Positions 25,464-35,792 of a DNA stretch of 64,000 nt are shown one piece after another; within the stretch, counting starts at the first letter, position 1; each line of letters opens with the position of its first letter. The translations under genes were made by a program, and so were the position numbers. Source of the stretch: an uncultured Pelagimonas sp. (GTDB lineage Bacteria; Pseudomonadota; Alphaproteobacteria; Rhodobacterales; Rhodobacteraceae); NCBI RefSeq assembly GCF_947498515.1, contig NZ_CANMKO010000002.1:310001-374000 (forward strand), in the 5' to 3' direction. Under the pieces are notes generated by a model, which did no database searches, was not told the DNA's origin, and saw only the letters and a list, made by a program, of their open reading frames with translations.

Positions 25464-28400
25464 TTATTGCGACACCTTGGGCGGTGGGCGGCGAAAGATA
25501 TCCCGGAACATTCCGGGCGTTAAGACCGACAGCGGATTAACCGCCACGCGCGGATTGTCAACCGATCCGTTGAGATTGAAGTTGAAGCCAATCAGCCCTT
25601 CGCCCTTGCGCGCGATAATCCGACCGATGCCGTTGACGAAATAAATCGGGGATAACACGCCCTGCATATCCATGCGCCCCGATCCCAGATCGTAAAACCC
25701 ATCCATCGAAATCCCCATCGACGGGCCAACCGCGCTGGCTTGTTTCAACACCACATTGTCGGGGGTTAGGCGGAAATCGGCTTCGACATTGGCAAAGAAA
25801 ATCCCCGGTCCGTTGAGCTGATCCAGAAGGCCGACAATACTGATCGCGTCTAGCAAGGCTCCAATCGCCGGAGCATCGCGCAGGCGGGTTCCTTCGATGT
25901 CGAGCTTGCCGTCATAGCTTCCGGTGGTGCCTTTGACCGGGGCTAGGTCAAGTCGAAACGTGCCATCGGACACGGTTTTGAGATAGCCCGTGTCACGCAG
26001 GATATCTCCTGCATCCTCACCGGTGATCCGAAAGGCGCTGCGCCCATTTTGGGGAATAACCCGGCCTTGAATATCGGCGCGCTTGCCAAGACTGGCGTCA
26101 AACCGGCCCTCAAGCCCTTGGGACATATCAAAATTTCCGCGAAACTTTTGCATTGTGATGGTGTCTGTGACCCGCAATCGTTCAAGCGTAACTGCCATCG
26201 GCCCACCTTGGGATGCGGCGCCACCACCGCCGCCTCCGCTGCTGCCCCCCCCTCCAAACGTTGCCTGTCGCAAGTCAACTGATCCTGATGTGACTTCTAT
26301 CGCGGGCACCTTGCCCGGACCGCGTGATTTCATCACCCCAGCCACATCTAGCCACGACCCAATCGTGAGCGAAGCAAGCGACATTTGCCGAAAGCCTCCT
26401 TCGGGGGTCAGAACAATGCTACCGGATGCATCAAGCCCACCCGCCTTTAAATCTAGCCGGTCTATCGTCATGGGCTTGGCAAAGGTTCCCGACACGTCAA
26501 ATCGACCTGTTGCGTTTTGCGACAACCGCCACCCAAGCGGAGGAATGGCCAAACCGATGCCGCTTAGATTTGAGGATAGTGTAAACTCAGGCACTTGCCC
26601 TTTGACCAATGCCAATGAGAATTGGCCGGTTCCCGAGCCGTTGATCATACCATCCGGCAGGGCCACACCCAAAATTCCCATGGTTTTCGGAGAGATCGTC
26701 ACATCGGCAACAACCTCCCCTGGCCCACCCGTTAGCGATTGCTGCCACCGACCTTTGGCAGGCACACCAGATAAGGATACCGGCCCCTCAAGTGAAACTT
26801 GATCGTTGGAAACCGACAAGTCCAACACATCGGCGGTTAAGGTATGTCCGGGCACCAATTTCGCGGTGCTGACATCGCGCACCTGTCCGCTCAGCGCCAT
26901 TTTCACATCAGGAAGCTTGGTGCCTTTGACCAGTGGAAGTTCAACGCGCCCTTTGAACACCACCCGACCTGAGGCCAAATCCACCGGCCGATTGATTTTG
27001 CGCATGACCTGCCAGCGCTCATTGTCAAGAAGCGACAATCCTGCTTCGACACTGCTTTGCCCCGCCAACTTCAGCTGACCAGTTGCCGGTTTCTGCTTCA
27101 TATCTGGAATGACAAATTCTGATCCGGCCAAATCAATGACGCCACCTTGTTTGGGGGTCATTTGCCCGGCTTCCAGCCGCAGGCTTAGGCGGTTGGCATA
27201 CATCGTCATCCGCCCCACCCCCTGTTTGACCGGCGGCAAGGCGCGGTTCACGGTGACTTCGCCCTGCGCAAAGCGAAAATCCAAATAGGTTTCCGGCTTT
27301 TCGCCCGGCTCCGCCCGGAGCGCAAAGGTCGCGTCGCTTAGAACCCCGGCCCGAACATTGTCAGCGACCCATTTGCGCGGTTTCGGTTTGAAACTGGCTG
27401 GCCAAAAGGACAACACCTGATCCGGTTGGGTTTCTTCGGCGGTTGCATCCAATGAAACAGCCCAGCCATCGCTTCGCGCTATCAACTCGCCCCGCGCTTG
27501 CAGTGGGAAATTAGGGTCGGTAACCCGGATATTTCCCAAAGACACCTGAAACGGGTTCAACTGCATTTTAAACGCCGTTTCCGCGCCCGAAACATCCAAG
27601 GCCCGCTCAAAGAGAGTCCCCTTGGCAAGTTTGATATCAGACAAACGGAACTGGCCAATCAACGCTTTGGGCCAGCCAAGGTCCAAACCCTGAAGCTGGG
27701 CCGTGCCCTCGGCAGCGATGTGCCCAAGCGATGACGACACCGAAATTTCATCAAAAGACAAAAGGGCAGTTTCCGGATCATAGGTAAAATACGTCCGCGC
27801 GCCGTCAAAAGGCACCGCTTTGGTCGCCCGGTTTGGTTGCAAAACCCCTTTGCCGATCTGCAAAGTCGCGTTCAATAGGCCCAACGACCCGTCTTGACGC
27901 ATTCGGGATCTTAAGGCTCCCGAAATCGGCGCATCAAGCTCTTCTAGCCATGCAAGTGCCGGGCTTTGTGTGGCAATGTCGCGCGATCCGAGATCGTCAA
28001 AGGACACGCCGAAGTTAAGCGATGTATCGCCAATCTCGCTATCTGCGTTAAGCGAAATGGTTGCCACACCATCGCCGCCGCCCAAAAGCGCAACGTCACC
28101 GGACAGTTGCAATTCACCGTCCTTGCGCGACAGTCGGATACGCCCGCCATCGGCCGTCCAACCCTTGCGGGCCCGCTTGTCTTCAAAGCGTAGCGTCAGG
28201 GCGTCAGCCTCAAACAGGTTAAGCTCAACCAAACGTGGATCCAACATGGCCTGATCAATCTGGCGTAAAATCTCGGTCACATCTGGCATATCGGTGTTTT
28301 CGGCAAAAGCATCGCCAAGCGCCAAACCAAGCCGTCCTTGTTCGTCGCGCTGCAAGGTCACAAAAGCACCGGATACCTGCGCCTCTTTCAACACCAGCTG

Positions 28401-28751
28401 ACCGCGCAACAAGGCGGCGGGTGACAAGCCAGCTTCGATATCAGAGAGCGCTGCGATCTGGCCGCCCTGTTTATTCTGGATCGACACATCCCAAAGGATC
28501 ACCCGCGCCAAGCCGCTGCGCTGAACGAGCAAACTCATTTTGCCAAAATCGATATCAATGCCGGGCACCGTTTCGGCAATGCGCTCTTCGATCTTGTCGC
28601 GCAACCACGGCGGTGCATCGACCGGGCGGCCAACCATCAAAACCGCGCCGACACCCGCCGCGATCAACACGACGAACAGGGCCAGCATCGCGATCAGCCC
28701 GCCTTTGCGACGACGGCTGCGCGGCGTTTTCTGGATTTCGGTGTCGCTCAA
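25464..28751 (-). CDS. Large AsmA-like/DUF3971 protein (YhdP-type)
   Basis: About 1095 residues, anchored by one N-terminal helix ([20 protein letters not shown]) after a basic RSRRRKGG stretch, then a long periplasmic beta-rich region. Duplicated [13 protein letters not shown] and [14 protein letters not shown]-type strands and the C-terminal AsmA-like block ([20 protein letters not shown]) mark the AsmA/TamB superfamily. Its members are thought to bridge phospholipids to the outer membrane. The start is uncertain: TTG 28751 has AGG seven nt away and leaves 94 bp for promoters; ATG 28826 leaves only 19 bp to bcp. A Gly-rich linker includes an 8-C run. Confidence 0.85.
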   Translation of the reverse strand: MSDTEIQKTPRSRRRKGGLIAMLALFVVLIAAGVGAVLMVGRPVDAPPWLRDKIEERIAETVPGIDIDFGKMSLLVQRSGLARVILWDVSIQNKQGGQIAALSDIEAGLSPAALLRGQLVLKEAQVSGAFVTLQRDEQGRLGLALGDAFAENTDMPDVTEILRQIDQAMLDPRLVELNLFEADALTLRFEDKRARKGWTADGGRIRLSRKDGELQLSGDVALLGGGDGVATISLNADSEIGDTSLNFGVSFDDLGSRDIATQSPALAWLEELDAPISGALRSRMRQDGSLGLLNATLQIGKGVLQPNRATKAVPFDGARTYFTYDPETALLSFDEISVSSSLGHIAAEGTAQLQGLDLGWPKALIGQFRLSDIKLAKGTLFERALDVSGAETAFKMQLNPFQVSLGNIRVTDPNFPLQARGELIARSDGWAVSLDATAEETQPDQVLSFWPASFKPKPRKWVADNVRAGVLSDATFALRAEPGEKPETYLDFRFAQGEVTVNRALPPVKQGVGRMTMYANRLSLRLEAGQMTPKQGGVIDLAGSEFVIPDMKQKPATGQLKLAGQSSVEAGLSLLDNERWQVMRKINRPVDLASGRVVFKGRVELPLVKGTKLPDVKMALSGQVRDVSTAKLVPGHTLTADVLDLSVSNDQVSLEGPVSLSGVPAKGRWQQSLTGGPGEVVADVTISPKTMGILGVALPDGMINGSGTGQFSLALVKGQVPEFTLSSNLSGIGLAIPPLGWRLSQNATGRFDVSGTFAKPMTIDRLDLKAGGLDASGSIVLTPEGGFRQMSLASLTIGSWLDVAGVMKSRGPGKVPAIEVTSGSVDLRQATFGGGGSSGGGGGGAASQGGPMAVTLERLRVTDTITMQKFRGNFDMSQGLEGRFDASLGKRADIQGRVIPQNGRSAFRITGEDAGDILRDTGYLKTVSDGTFRLDLAPVKGTTGSYDGKLDIEGTRLRDAPAIGALLDAISIVGLLDQLNGPGIFFANVEADFRLTPDNVVLKQASAVGPSMGISMDGFYDLGSGRMDMQGVLSPIYFVNGIGRIIARKGEGLIGFNFNLNGSVDNPRVAVNPLSVLTPGMFRDIFRRPPPKVSQ

Positions 28752-28845
28752 CTCATGCCTACTTGCTGCCCGGTCCCACAGGACTATTCTTGTTAACGAA
28801 CTGGTCCTAGCGCCAGCATAAAGCATTCACCAACAGGAGACACGT

Positions 28846-29319
28846 ATGTCTGACACAGTTTTGACGCCCGCCCCGGAATTTTCGCTGCCATCAAGCACTG
28901 GGGAAGATGTGTCATCGGCCGATCTGCGCGGAAACCCGGCTGTTTTGTTCTTTTATCCGCGTGACAACACGCCGGGATGCACAACAGAAAACCTTGATTT
29001 TACAGCGCTCTATCCAGAGTATCAGGCATTGAATTGCTCGGTTTTTGGCATCTCCAAGGACAGTATGGAAAGCCACGAAAAGTTTATCAGCAAAAAGGCG
29101 CTGGCCGTGCCCCTTTTGTCCGATGAGCACAGCACAGCCTGTGAGGATTTTGGCGTTTGGGTCGAAAAGAAAATGTACGGCAAGGTGTTCATGGGCATTC
29201 AACGCGCCACATTTCTAATTGATGGCGATGGCCAGATCGTCCGGGAATGGCGCAAGGTCAAAGTCAAAGAGCACGCCGCAGAGGTTTTGCAGGCCGTCAA
29301 AGACCTAACCGCTGGGTAG
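28846..29319 (+). CDS. bcp: Thiol peroxidase/peroxiredoxin, Bcp (PrxQ) type
   Basis: Peroxiredoxin of 157 residues that reduces peroxides in the cytoplasm. The peroxidatic Cys is C45 in YPRDNTPGCTTENLDF. The Cys five residues later that resolves the disulfide in E. coli Bcp is absent (Leu), so it probably works as a 1-Cys enzyme or uses a more distant Cys (two lie near residues 64 and 98). AGGAG is 6 nt from the ATG. Divergent from the AsmA-like gene; the DUF455 gene follows 45 bp later. Confidence 0.93.
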   Translation: MSDTVLTPAPEFSLPSSTGEDVSSADLRGNPAVLFFYPRDNTPGCTTENLDFTALYPEYQALNCSVFGISKDSMESHEKFISKKALAVPLLSDEHSTACEDFGVWVEKKMYGKVFMGIQRATFLIDGDGQIVREWRKVKVKEHAAEVLQAVKDLTAG

Positions 29320-29364
29320 CTGAGCACACTTGGCAAATGTCCCACGCCATGGCAGACCGCGTAA

Positions 29365-30195
29365 ATGGCTAAAATGACCCTTTCCGAGATGGCGGTGGAC
29401 GTATTGACCACCGCCGATGGTTTTGAAAAAACCGCGAAATCCCGCGACTACGCGGCACAATGGTTTGCGGCGCGCGACGCCGGGACGCCATTGGAGGTTG
29501 GCCGGGCCGATCCGCCCCTGCGCCCGTCCCGCCCGGCTAAGCCCGAGCTTTTGGACCCACGCGACGTTCCCAAACGCAAACCCGGAAGCCCACAGGGCCG
29601 CATCGCTTTGTTGCATGCAGTTGCCCATATTGAGCTGAACGCAGTGGATTTGCACTGGGACATCATTCCGCGCTTTGCGGATACGGAGATGCCGCTTGGG
29701 TTTTATGACGATTGGGTCAAATCCGCTGACGAAGAATCCAAGCATTTCAATCTGATCTGCGATTGTCTTAAAGAACTGGATAGCTTTTATGGCGCGCTTC
29801 CAGCACACGCAGGCATGTGGCGCGCCGCCGAGGATACCAAGGACGATTTCATGGGCCGTTTGGCCGTGGTCCCAATGGTGCTCGAGGCCCGTGGCCTTGA
29901 TGTCACCCCCGGCATGATCGAGATTTTCCGCCGCGCCAAGGCCGATAATGCGGTGAAATCCCTTGAGATTATTTACGGCGAAGAGGTTGGCCATGTTGCC
30001 TATGGCAGCAAATGGTTCCACTTTCTCTGCGGTCGCCACAACCATGACCCGAAAGACACCTTTCACACTCTTGTTCGGAAATATTTCCACGGGGCCTTGA
30101 AACCTCCGTTTAACGAGGAAAAGCGCGCCGATGCTGGCATTCCGCCGGATTTCTATTGGCCTCTTGCGGATCAACAGCCGCCAAGAACCCGTTGA
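29365..30195 (+). CDS. DUF455 ferritin-like protein
   Basis: A 276-residue helical protein of the DUF455 group in the ferritin-like superfamily. Iron-ligand-type pairs are visible in VAHIELNAVDLHWD (E and H of one helix) and KSADEESKHFNLI (next helix). GLDVTPGMIEIF, EIIYGEEVGHVAYGSKWF (ExxH of a third helix) complete a possible di-iron site. No function is proven; relation to MiaE-type hydroxylases has been suggested. The start has no good ribosome site, and a Met three codons in is an alternative. It lies downstream of bcp. Confidence 0.85.
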   Translation: MAKMTLSEMAVDVLTTADGFEKTAKSRDYAAQWFAARDAGTPLEVGRADPPLRPSRPAKPELLDPRDVPKRKPGSPQGRIALLHAVAHIELNAVDLHWDIIPRFADTEMPLGFYDDWVKSADEESKHFNLICDCLKELDSFYGALPAHAGMWRAAEDTKDDFMGRLAVVPMVLEARGLDVTPGMIEIFRRAKADNAVKSLEIIYGEEVGHVAYGSKWFHFLCGRHNHDPKDTFHTLVRKYFHGALKPPFNEEKRADAGIPPDFYWPLADQQPPRTR

Positions 30196-30356
30196 ATCGG
30201 CGGATTTTTGCCATTTAGGCCACAGGTCGCTCATGTCTCCGAATCACTCGCCTAAAATTCTTGCGGAATGCGTAACGCCCCGCTAAGGCTTTTGCGGTGG
30301 CGACGGAGGGGGACAACCGCGCGCTACATTGGGACGGGTGACATAAGGACAGTCGC

Positions 30357-31667
30357 GTGAGAACACGTCTGGCAATAAAGACACATGCGCTTCTTGAGCG
30401 CTTTTTTCCAGAGCGCCGGTTATTCCTGCGTTCGGATAATGATACACGCTTTATCCGGTTGAAATCCGGCACACAGGCGGTTGCGTTTCTAGGCGCGGCT
30501 GGGGTTGTGTCTTGGACGATTATCGCCACAGCAATCTTGCTGATGGATTCAATCGGGTCCGGCAATTTCCGCGAACAAGCACGTCGCGAACAAATCACCT
30601 ATCAACAACGTTTGAACGCCCTGTCGTCCGAACGAGATACACGCGCCTCCGAGGCCGTGGCCGCGCAGAACCGGTTTAACGCCGCGTTGCGCCAGATTTC
30701 GGTGATGCAGTCCGAACTGCTGGATAGCGAAACCCGCCGTCGCGAATTGGAAACCGGGATTGACGTGATCCAGGAAACCCTCCGCAACACTATGAAAGAG
30801 CGTGAACTGGTTGGTGACCGCCTCGCCGCTCTTGAAGAACAGATCGAAGGTGGCGAAACCGTCGCTTCCGCATCGGTTGGCTCTGATAGCACCCTCAACA
30901 TTTTGTCCGATGCGTTGGCCGCAACCGCCGCCGAACGCGATCAGGTTGTTGCCGATGCCCAAGACGCCTTGATCCGGGCCGCAGAGATGCAGGCCGAGAT
31001 CGAGTCGATGGAAGACAAAAACGACCGCATCTTCCGCCAGCTCGAAGAAGCGATGACCGTTTCGGTCAAACCGCTCGACAAAATGTTCAAAGCCGCAGGC
31101 ATGAACCCCGACACCATCCTGCGCCAAGTCCGCAAAGGTTATTCCGGTCAAGGTGGCCCGCTCACCCCGCTGAGCTTTACCACCCGCGGCTCTGAGCCGA
31201 CCGAAGACACCAACCGCGCCAATTCCATTTTGGGTCAGATGGACCGTCTGAACCTTTACCGTATCGCCGCCGAAAAGGCCCCCTTTGCCAGCCCACTCAA
31301 GGATAAGTTCCGCTTTACCTCGGGCTTTGGCTATCGCTGGGGTCGCTTGCACGCCGGAACCGACTTTGCCGCGCCACATGGCACGCCGATCTATTCAACC
31401 GCTGATGGTGTGGTCATTCACGCCGGTTGGTCGTCGGGTTATGGCCGTCTGGTCAAGATCCAGCACGAGTTCGGCATCGAAACCCGTTACGCACATATGT
31501 CAAAAATTCGTGTTAAGGTAGGCCAAAGGGTCTCGCGCGGGCAGCGTGTTGGTGATATGGGGAATACTGGACGGTCGACCGGGACCCATTTGCACTACGA
31601 AGTCCGCGTCGGCGGCAAACCCGTCAACCCGATGATCTATATCAAGGCTGCAAACGATGTTTTCTAA
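30357..31667 (+). CDS. M23/LytM metallopeptidase with coiled coil
   Basis: A 436-residue inner-membrane protein facing the periplasm. One helix (GTQAVAFLGAAGVVSWTIIA, about residues 38-60) is followed by a long coiled coil (about 70-230). The C-terminal LytM domain has metal ligands in GRLHAGTDFAAPHGT (about residue 332) and THLHYEVRVGG (about 412). With His and Asp complete, it should be an active endopeptidase cutting peptidoglycan cross-links. The GTG start at 30357 follows AGGA by 7 nt. It overlaps the bactofilin gene by 11 bp, a pairing known in many bacteria where the two control cell shape. Confidence 0.92.
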   Translation: MRTRLAIKTHALLERFFPERRLFLRSDNDTRFIRLKSGTQAVAFLGAAGVVSWTIIATAILLMDSIGSGNFREQARREQITYQQRLNALSSERDTRASEAVAAQNRFNAALRQISVMQSELLDSETRRRELETGIDVIQETLRNTMKERELVGDRLAALEEQIEGGETVASASVGSDSTLNILSDALAATAAERDQVVADAQDALIRAAEMQAEIESMEDKNDRIFRQLEEAMTVSVKPLDKMFKAAGMNPDTILRQVRKGYSGQGGPLTPLSFTTRGSEPTEDTNRANSILGQMDRLNLYRIAAEKAPFASPLKDKFRFTSGFGYRWGRLHAGTDFAAPHGTPIYSTADGVVIHAGWSSGYGRLVKIQHEFGIETRYAHMSKIRVKVGQRVSRGQRVGDMGNTGRSTGTHLHYEVRVGGKPVNPMIYIKAANDVF

Positions 31668-32163
31668 AAGCAAAATCAATGAACCGGGCCAAAAACCCGA
31701 AGATGCACCCGCCGCGGCCAAGCCCGCCACACCGGATGCACCGCGCCCACCGGCAGGCGATTTCAAACCCTCTGCCCCCAAGGCCAAACCACCGGCCTCA
31801 ACCCTGAGCCCAGACCTGCACATCACCGGCAACATCAAGACAACCGGTGACATTCAAGTCGAAGGCACAGTGGAAGGTGATATTCGCGCCCACCTGCTCA
31901 CCATTGGCGAAAGCGCCACCATCAAAGGCGAAGTGATTGCCGATGATGTGGTCATCAATGGTCGTATCGTTGGTCGTGTTCGTGGTCTCAAGGTCCGCCT
32001 GACCGCCACCGCGCGTGTCGAAGGGGATATCATCCACAAGACAATCGCAATCGAATCCGGTGCCCATTTCGAAGGCTCGGTTCAACGTCAGGACGATCCG
32101 CTAAACGGCGGCAAAGCCCGCGCAGCAGCGGCAGCAGCGGCCAAGGCCCCTGTCGAAGGCTAA
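31657..32163 (+). CDS. Bactofilin (polymer-forming cytoskeletal protein)
   Basis: A 168-residue bactofilin. The central DUF583 beta-helix (about residues 50-135) shows the repeating pattern ITGNIKTTGDIQVEGTVEGD, VIADDVVINGRIVGRV and ARVEGDIIHKTIAIESG. It is flanked by Pro/Ala-rich disordered tails. Bactofilins polymerise without nucleotide and position cell-wall enzymes. The overlap with the M23 peptidase gene suggests the two proteins work together. A terminator follows. Confidence 0.95.
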   Translation: MFSKSKINEPGQKPEDAPAAAKPATPDAPRPPAGDFKPSAPKAKPPASTLSPDLHITGNIKTTGDIQVEGTVEGDIRAHLLTIGESATIKGEVIADDVVINGRIVGRVRGLKVRLTATARVEGDIIHKTIAIESGAHFEGSVQRQDDPLNGGKARAAAAAAAKAPVEG

Positions 32164-32186
32164 GCCTTTTCTACGATCTCAAATTC

Positions 32187-32219
32187 AAACGGGCACCCGA
32201 GCAATCGCGGTGCCCGTTT
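32187..32219. terminator. Bidirectional terminator between bactofilin and halogenase genes
   Basis: AAACGGGCACC and GGTGCCCGTTT form an 11-bp stem with an 11-nt loop. T-rich ends on both strands suit the two convergent genes. Confidence 0.8.
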
Positions 32220-32284
32220 CACATTTAAACCGAACAAATCGCTTTCCTTTTTGGGCAACGCACTCCGCGCACGCGCCCGCTCCG

Positions 32285-33892
32285 TCAGAAGAGCGCATGC
32301 TCCTGCTTTAGCGCCCCCTCGACCTCGCCGAGCTTGGTTGCGACGTTCGCGCCTTTGCCCATCTCTCCGCGCAATGCCAATAACATCTGACGGTGATCCG
32401 CTTTGTAAGCTACCGTTGCCCGCGTGTGGGCCGCAGACTTGCGAAGAAACTCACGCCAGTTCTTTTCGTTCATGACATAGGGTCTGCTAAAGGTCCCGTC
32501 GCCGTAGCCGTTTCGGTACACTTGCTTGCCAAGCAACACCGCCTGAAACGTATGGTGGGTAAACAGGAATTGCGTCGGCAGATCCAATGGGCTGGGCAAC
32601 CGGTGTTTCCAAAGCTCAAGGTTTTCCGCCAATCTATCCGGTAGCTTTAATTCCCTGCGCGCATCGATCCAATATGGGTCATCCGTCCGATTGCCGAGAC
32701 GGTAGTGCAAACAGATGAAATCGCGCACTTCGTTGTACATCGCGTCGACGGTTCGATTATAGCGATCGCGCGTTGCGTCATCAGCGTCTTGCGATGGAAA
32801 GTACAGCAGCAGCCAGCGCAGCCCCATATCAATCATATGGATCGCAGTGCTTTCCAAAGGCTCTATGAACCCACCAGAAAGACCAAGAGACAGGCAATTC
32901 TTTACCCACGCCCGGCGCGTCCGGCCCACCCGCATAGGAATAACGCGCGGCTCCGCTCCTTTTGGGGCTGTGTCACCGAGATGGCGCATAAACTCGTCTC
33001 GCGCTGCGTCATCGCTGCGATGGGCACTTGAAAACACATAGCCCGTCCCGATCCGATTAAACAATGGAACGGACCAACTCCACCCCGCTCCTAGGGCTGT
33101 TGAACTGGTTGCCGCTGGCAAACGCAACGGATCCGGGTGTGGAATTTGCAACGCCAAGGCCCGATCATTGGCCAAATAGTCGCTGTAACTTTCAAAGGGT
33201 TCGCCCAATGCTTTTTGCGAAATCAGCCCCTGGAACCCGGTGCAATCAATGACAAATTCCACCTCATGACGACCATGCTCTTGCAACTGTAGCGCCGCCA
33301 CGTAACCACGATCATCCAGCTCAACATCTTGGACATCATCCAAAATGTGTTCAACGCCACGGTCATTGCCGATTTCGGCTAACATCCCGGCAAATTTACC
33401 CGCGTCGAGATGATAGGCATATCCGACACGCGGCATGGGATCATCTTTACCGCCAAAGGACAGCGGACATTTCCCCGCCTGCAACAAATCCATTAAAGGT
33501 GAAAAGCTTTGAATAAAATCGCGTTTGCCCGCCCCAAACGCATGGAAAAAGTAACCTGCCTCCATACGGTCGATCATTGGCGGGGTGATGAACGGATTCA
33601 TATAGCTGATGAAATCGCCGCGATGATCGACGTTCCAGTTCCGAAACATCACCCCCATTTTGATAGAGGCATTGCAGCGCTTGAAAAAATCGCGGTCCTC
33701 GATCCCAAGTTCACGCAGCGTGGCAGGCATATTTGGCACGGTTGCCTCACCGACACCAACGGTGGGGACATTGGGGCTTTCGATCAGCGTGACTTTGATT
33801 TTCTTGGCAATTTTGGTTCGCAAAAACACCGCCGCCAACCAGCCCGCGGTGCCGCCCCCAACGATCGTGATAGATGTGATTGGTTTGGCCAT
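32285..33892 (-). CDS. Flavin-dependent tryptophan-halogenase family protein
   Basis: A 535-residue PF04820-type protein. The FAD motif is GGGTAGWLAA (residues 12-21). The catalytic lysine is K78 in NASIKMGVMFRNW, matching K79 of PrnA. The halogenase WxWxIP motif appears as WSWSVP (271-276, Val for Ile), and GFIEPLESTA (341-350) holds the active-site Glu region. All residues needed for HOX-based halogenation are present. There is no NRPS, PKS or flavin reductase nearby, so the substrate is open; marine relatives such as BrvH act on free indoles and prefer bromide. AGGAGG precedes the ATG, and a TTACCTAAGGTAA palindrome lies 21 bp upstream. Confidence 0.9.
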   Translation of the reverse strand: MAKPITSITIVGGGTAGWLAAVFLRTKIAKKIKVTLIESPNVPTVGVGEATVPNMPATLRELGIEDRDFFKRCNASIKMGVMFRNWNVDHRGDFISYMNPFITPPMIDRMEAGYFFHAFGAGKRDFIQSFSPLMDLLQAGKCPLSFGGKDDPMPRVGYAYHLDAGKFAGMLAEIGNDRGVEHILDDVQDVELDDRGYVAALQLQEHGRHEVEFVIDCTGFQGLISQKALGEPFESYSDYLANDRALALQIPHPDPLRLPAATSSTALGAGWSWSVPLFNRIGTGYVFSSAHRSDDAARDEFMRHLGDTAPKGAEPRVIPMRVGRTRRAWVKNCLSLGLSGGFIEPLESTAIHMIDMGLRWLLLYFPSQDADDATRDRYNRTVDAMYNEVRDFICLHYRLGNRTDDPYWIDARRELKLPDRLAENLELWKHRLPSPLDLPTQFLFTHHTFQAVLLGKQVYRNGYGDGTFSRPYVMNEKNWREFLRKSAAHTRATVAYKADHRQMLLALRGEMGKGANVATKLGEVEGALKQEHALF

Positions 33893-33912
33893 GTCGTCCC
33901 CCTCCTACATGC

Positions 33913-33925
33913 TTACCTAAGGTAA
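33913..33925. promoter_or_regulatory. Palindrome TTACCTAAGGTAA upstream of the halogenase
   Basis: TTACCT-A-AGGTAA is a perfect inverted repeat 21 bp upstream of the halogenase ATG. Its position suits an operator or promoter-overlapping site; no adjacent regulator explains it. Confidence 0.45.
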
Positions 33926-34048
33926 ACCAACTTTAGGGTTTTGGGGAGGAATTCACTGTGCGGCACCAATTGCCGCAACGCTTCTTTGTTCACATCCGGC
34001 GCAATATCCCGTAGAACGACGCCTTCCTTAGCACTGCGGTAATGCCCA

Positions 34049-35716
34049 ATGACCTTTGATCTAACGACTCATCGCTCCGAACTCCTGATGCCAGCGGGCA
34101 ACCTGCGCAAGCTCAAGATGGCCATTCTATACGGGGCGGATGCCGTTTACCTTGGCACGCCAGATATGTCCCTGCGCACCAAGTCTGAGTTCAGCCTCGA
34201 TGAGGTCATCGAGGGGGTTCAATTCTGCCATGACCATGGTCGACGCGCCTATCTGACGCTCAACCTGTTTAGTCATAACAAAGACATTCCAAAGCTCGAT
34301 GAATACATCGACACCGTGCGCAAGGTGAAACCCGACGGTTTGATCATCGCCGATCCCGGCGTGTTCCAATATGTCAAAACCCGCGCCCCGGAATTGCCGC
34401 TGCATATCTCGACTCAGGCCAATATCTGTTCTTGGTTGTCGGTGGATTTCTGGAAAGCCCAAGGCGCGGAGCTTGTGGTTCTGGCGCGCGAAGTTTCTTA
34501 TCCGGAGCTGGTGGAAATTCGCGAAAAATGTCCGGATATCAAACTCGAAGCCTTTGTGCATGGGGCGATGTGCATGACCTATTCAGGTCGCTGCTTGCTT
34601 TCGAACTTCATGGCGGAACGTGGATCGAACCAAGGCAATTGCGCCAATTCCTGCCGCTGGAACTATAGCCTCAAGCTGCGCCTCAAGGATGGTACGCGCG
34701 AAGAGATCAAGATCACCGAAGACAATGCCGACCTGTTTGAATTTCTGCTCGAAGAGGGCTGTCGCCCCGGTGACTTGATGCCGATCGAAGAGGATGATCG
34801 CGGTTCCTATATCCTCAATTCCCGTGATCTTTGCATCATGCCGAAACTCGATGAATACCTGAAAATCGGTGTGGATAGTCTCAAGGTCGAAGGGCGTGGT
34901 AAGTCCGAATATTACGCCGCCGTCGTCGCACGCGCCTATCGCATGGCCATTGATGATTACTATGCCGACCCCGAAAATTGGGACCCAAAACCCTATATGC
35001 GTGAATTGGAATCGGTTGGGAATCGCGGCTATACACTCGCCTTTCATGAGGGGCGTTTGACCAACTATTCCCACGATTACGAACACACCGCCGCCATTGC
35101 CCAATGGGAATATGCCGGGGTTGTGACTGATGTCACCGAAGATGCGTTTTTGGTTGAGGTTAAAAACAAACTCGACGCTGGTGAGGTATTGGAATTCGTC
35201 TCACCCATCGCGCGCGAAACGGTTTTGTTGCGCATGTATGACTTTGAACAAGCCAAAGACGGAAAGAAACTTGATGTCGTTCACGGTGGGTCCAAAACTG
35301 TGATCCGCATCCCCTTTGCGCTGTTTGATCACGAGGATCTTGACGATCTCAAGGCCCGTTTCCCGGTCTATTCAGTGATGCGCAAAGAGCGCCCTTTGAC
35401 CGAAGAGCAATGGGCCCGCATTCGCTTTGACAAGCTCACCCAAGGGCTTGAAATGAAGGGCAAACGCGACGACGCCGCTTATGAAAAACGCCGCGACACC
35501 TTGGTCGAGGAAATTGGCGAAGGAGCCACGGATCGACGCTTCAAAACCAACCGCCTTGGGGTTGAGGGGTGTTGTGGCAAGGGGTGCAACGGCTGTTTGA
35601 TCTTTTGGCAGGACGACCAATACGCCAAAGCCCGCGACATGTTGTTAAAACGCAAACAGGGCGAACAGCTGAGCCGGGCCGAAGCGAGTGAATTCAAGCT
35701 CCCCAAACCGGCGTAA
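34049..35716 (+). CDS. U32 family peptidase-like protein (YegQ/TrhP-like)
   Basis: A 555-residue U32-family protein. The N-terminal TIM-barrel-like domain has LLMPAGNLRKLKMAILYGAD. The conserved family block is EAFVHGAMCMTYSGRCLLSN then GNCANSCRW, whose four Cys are thought to bind an Fe-S cluster. E. coli YegQ (TrhP) takes part in prephenate-dependent hydroxylation of U34 in tRNA; a peptidase activity is doubtful for this branch. The C-terminal part ends with an extra Cys-rich GCCGKGCNGCLIFW. It is longer than YegQ (about 450), so it belongs to the extended alphaproteobacterial form. No ribosome site is obvious before ATG 34049. Confidence 0.85.
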   Translation: MTFDLTTHRSELLMPAGNLRKLKMAILYGADAVYLGTPDMSLRTKSEFSLDEVIEGVQFCHDHGRRAYLTLNLFSHNKDIPKLDEYIDTVRKVKPDGLIIADPGVFQYVKTRAPELPLHISTQANICSWLSVDFWKAQGAELVVLAREVSYPELVEIREKCPDIKLEAFVHGAMCMTYSGRCLLSNFMAERGSNQGNCANSCRWNYSLKLRLKDGTREEIKITEDNADLFEFLLEEGCRPGDLMPIEEDDRGSYILNSRDLCIMPKLDEYLKIGVDSLKVEGRGKSEYYAAVVARAYRMAIDDYYADPENWDPKPYMRELESVGNRGYTLAFHEGRLTNYSHDYEHTAAIAQWEYAGVVTDVTEDAFLVEVKNKLDAGEVLEFVSPIARETVLLRMYDFEQAKDGKKLDVVHGGSKTVIRIPFALFDHEDLDDLKARFPVYSVMRKERPLTEEQWARIRFDKLTQGLEMKGKRDDAAYEKRRDTLVEEIGEGATDRRFKTNRLGVEGCCGKGCNGCLIFWQDDQYAKARDMLLKRKQGEQLSRAEASEFKLPKPA

Positions 35717-35792
35717 AAAGCTTTGAAACCCTTTTGGGCGCTCCGCCGTTAGGTTGGGCGAATTTGGAGAAGGCATGAGGGCCCAGCCCCTC

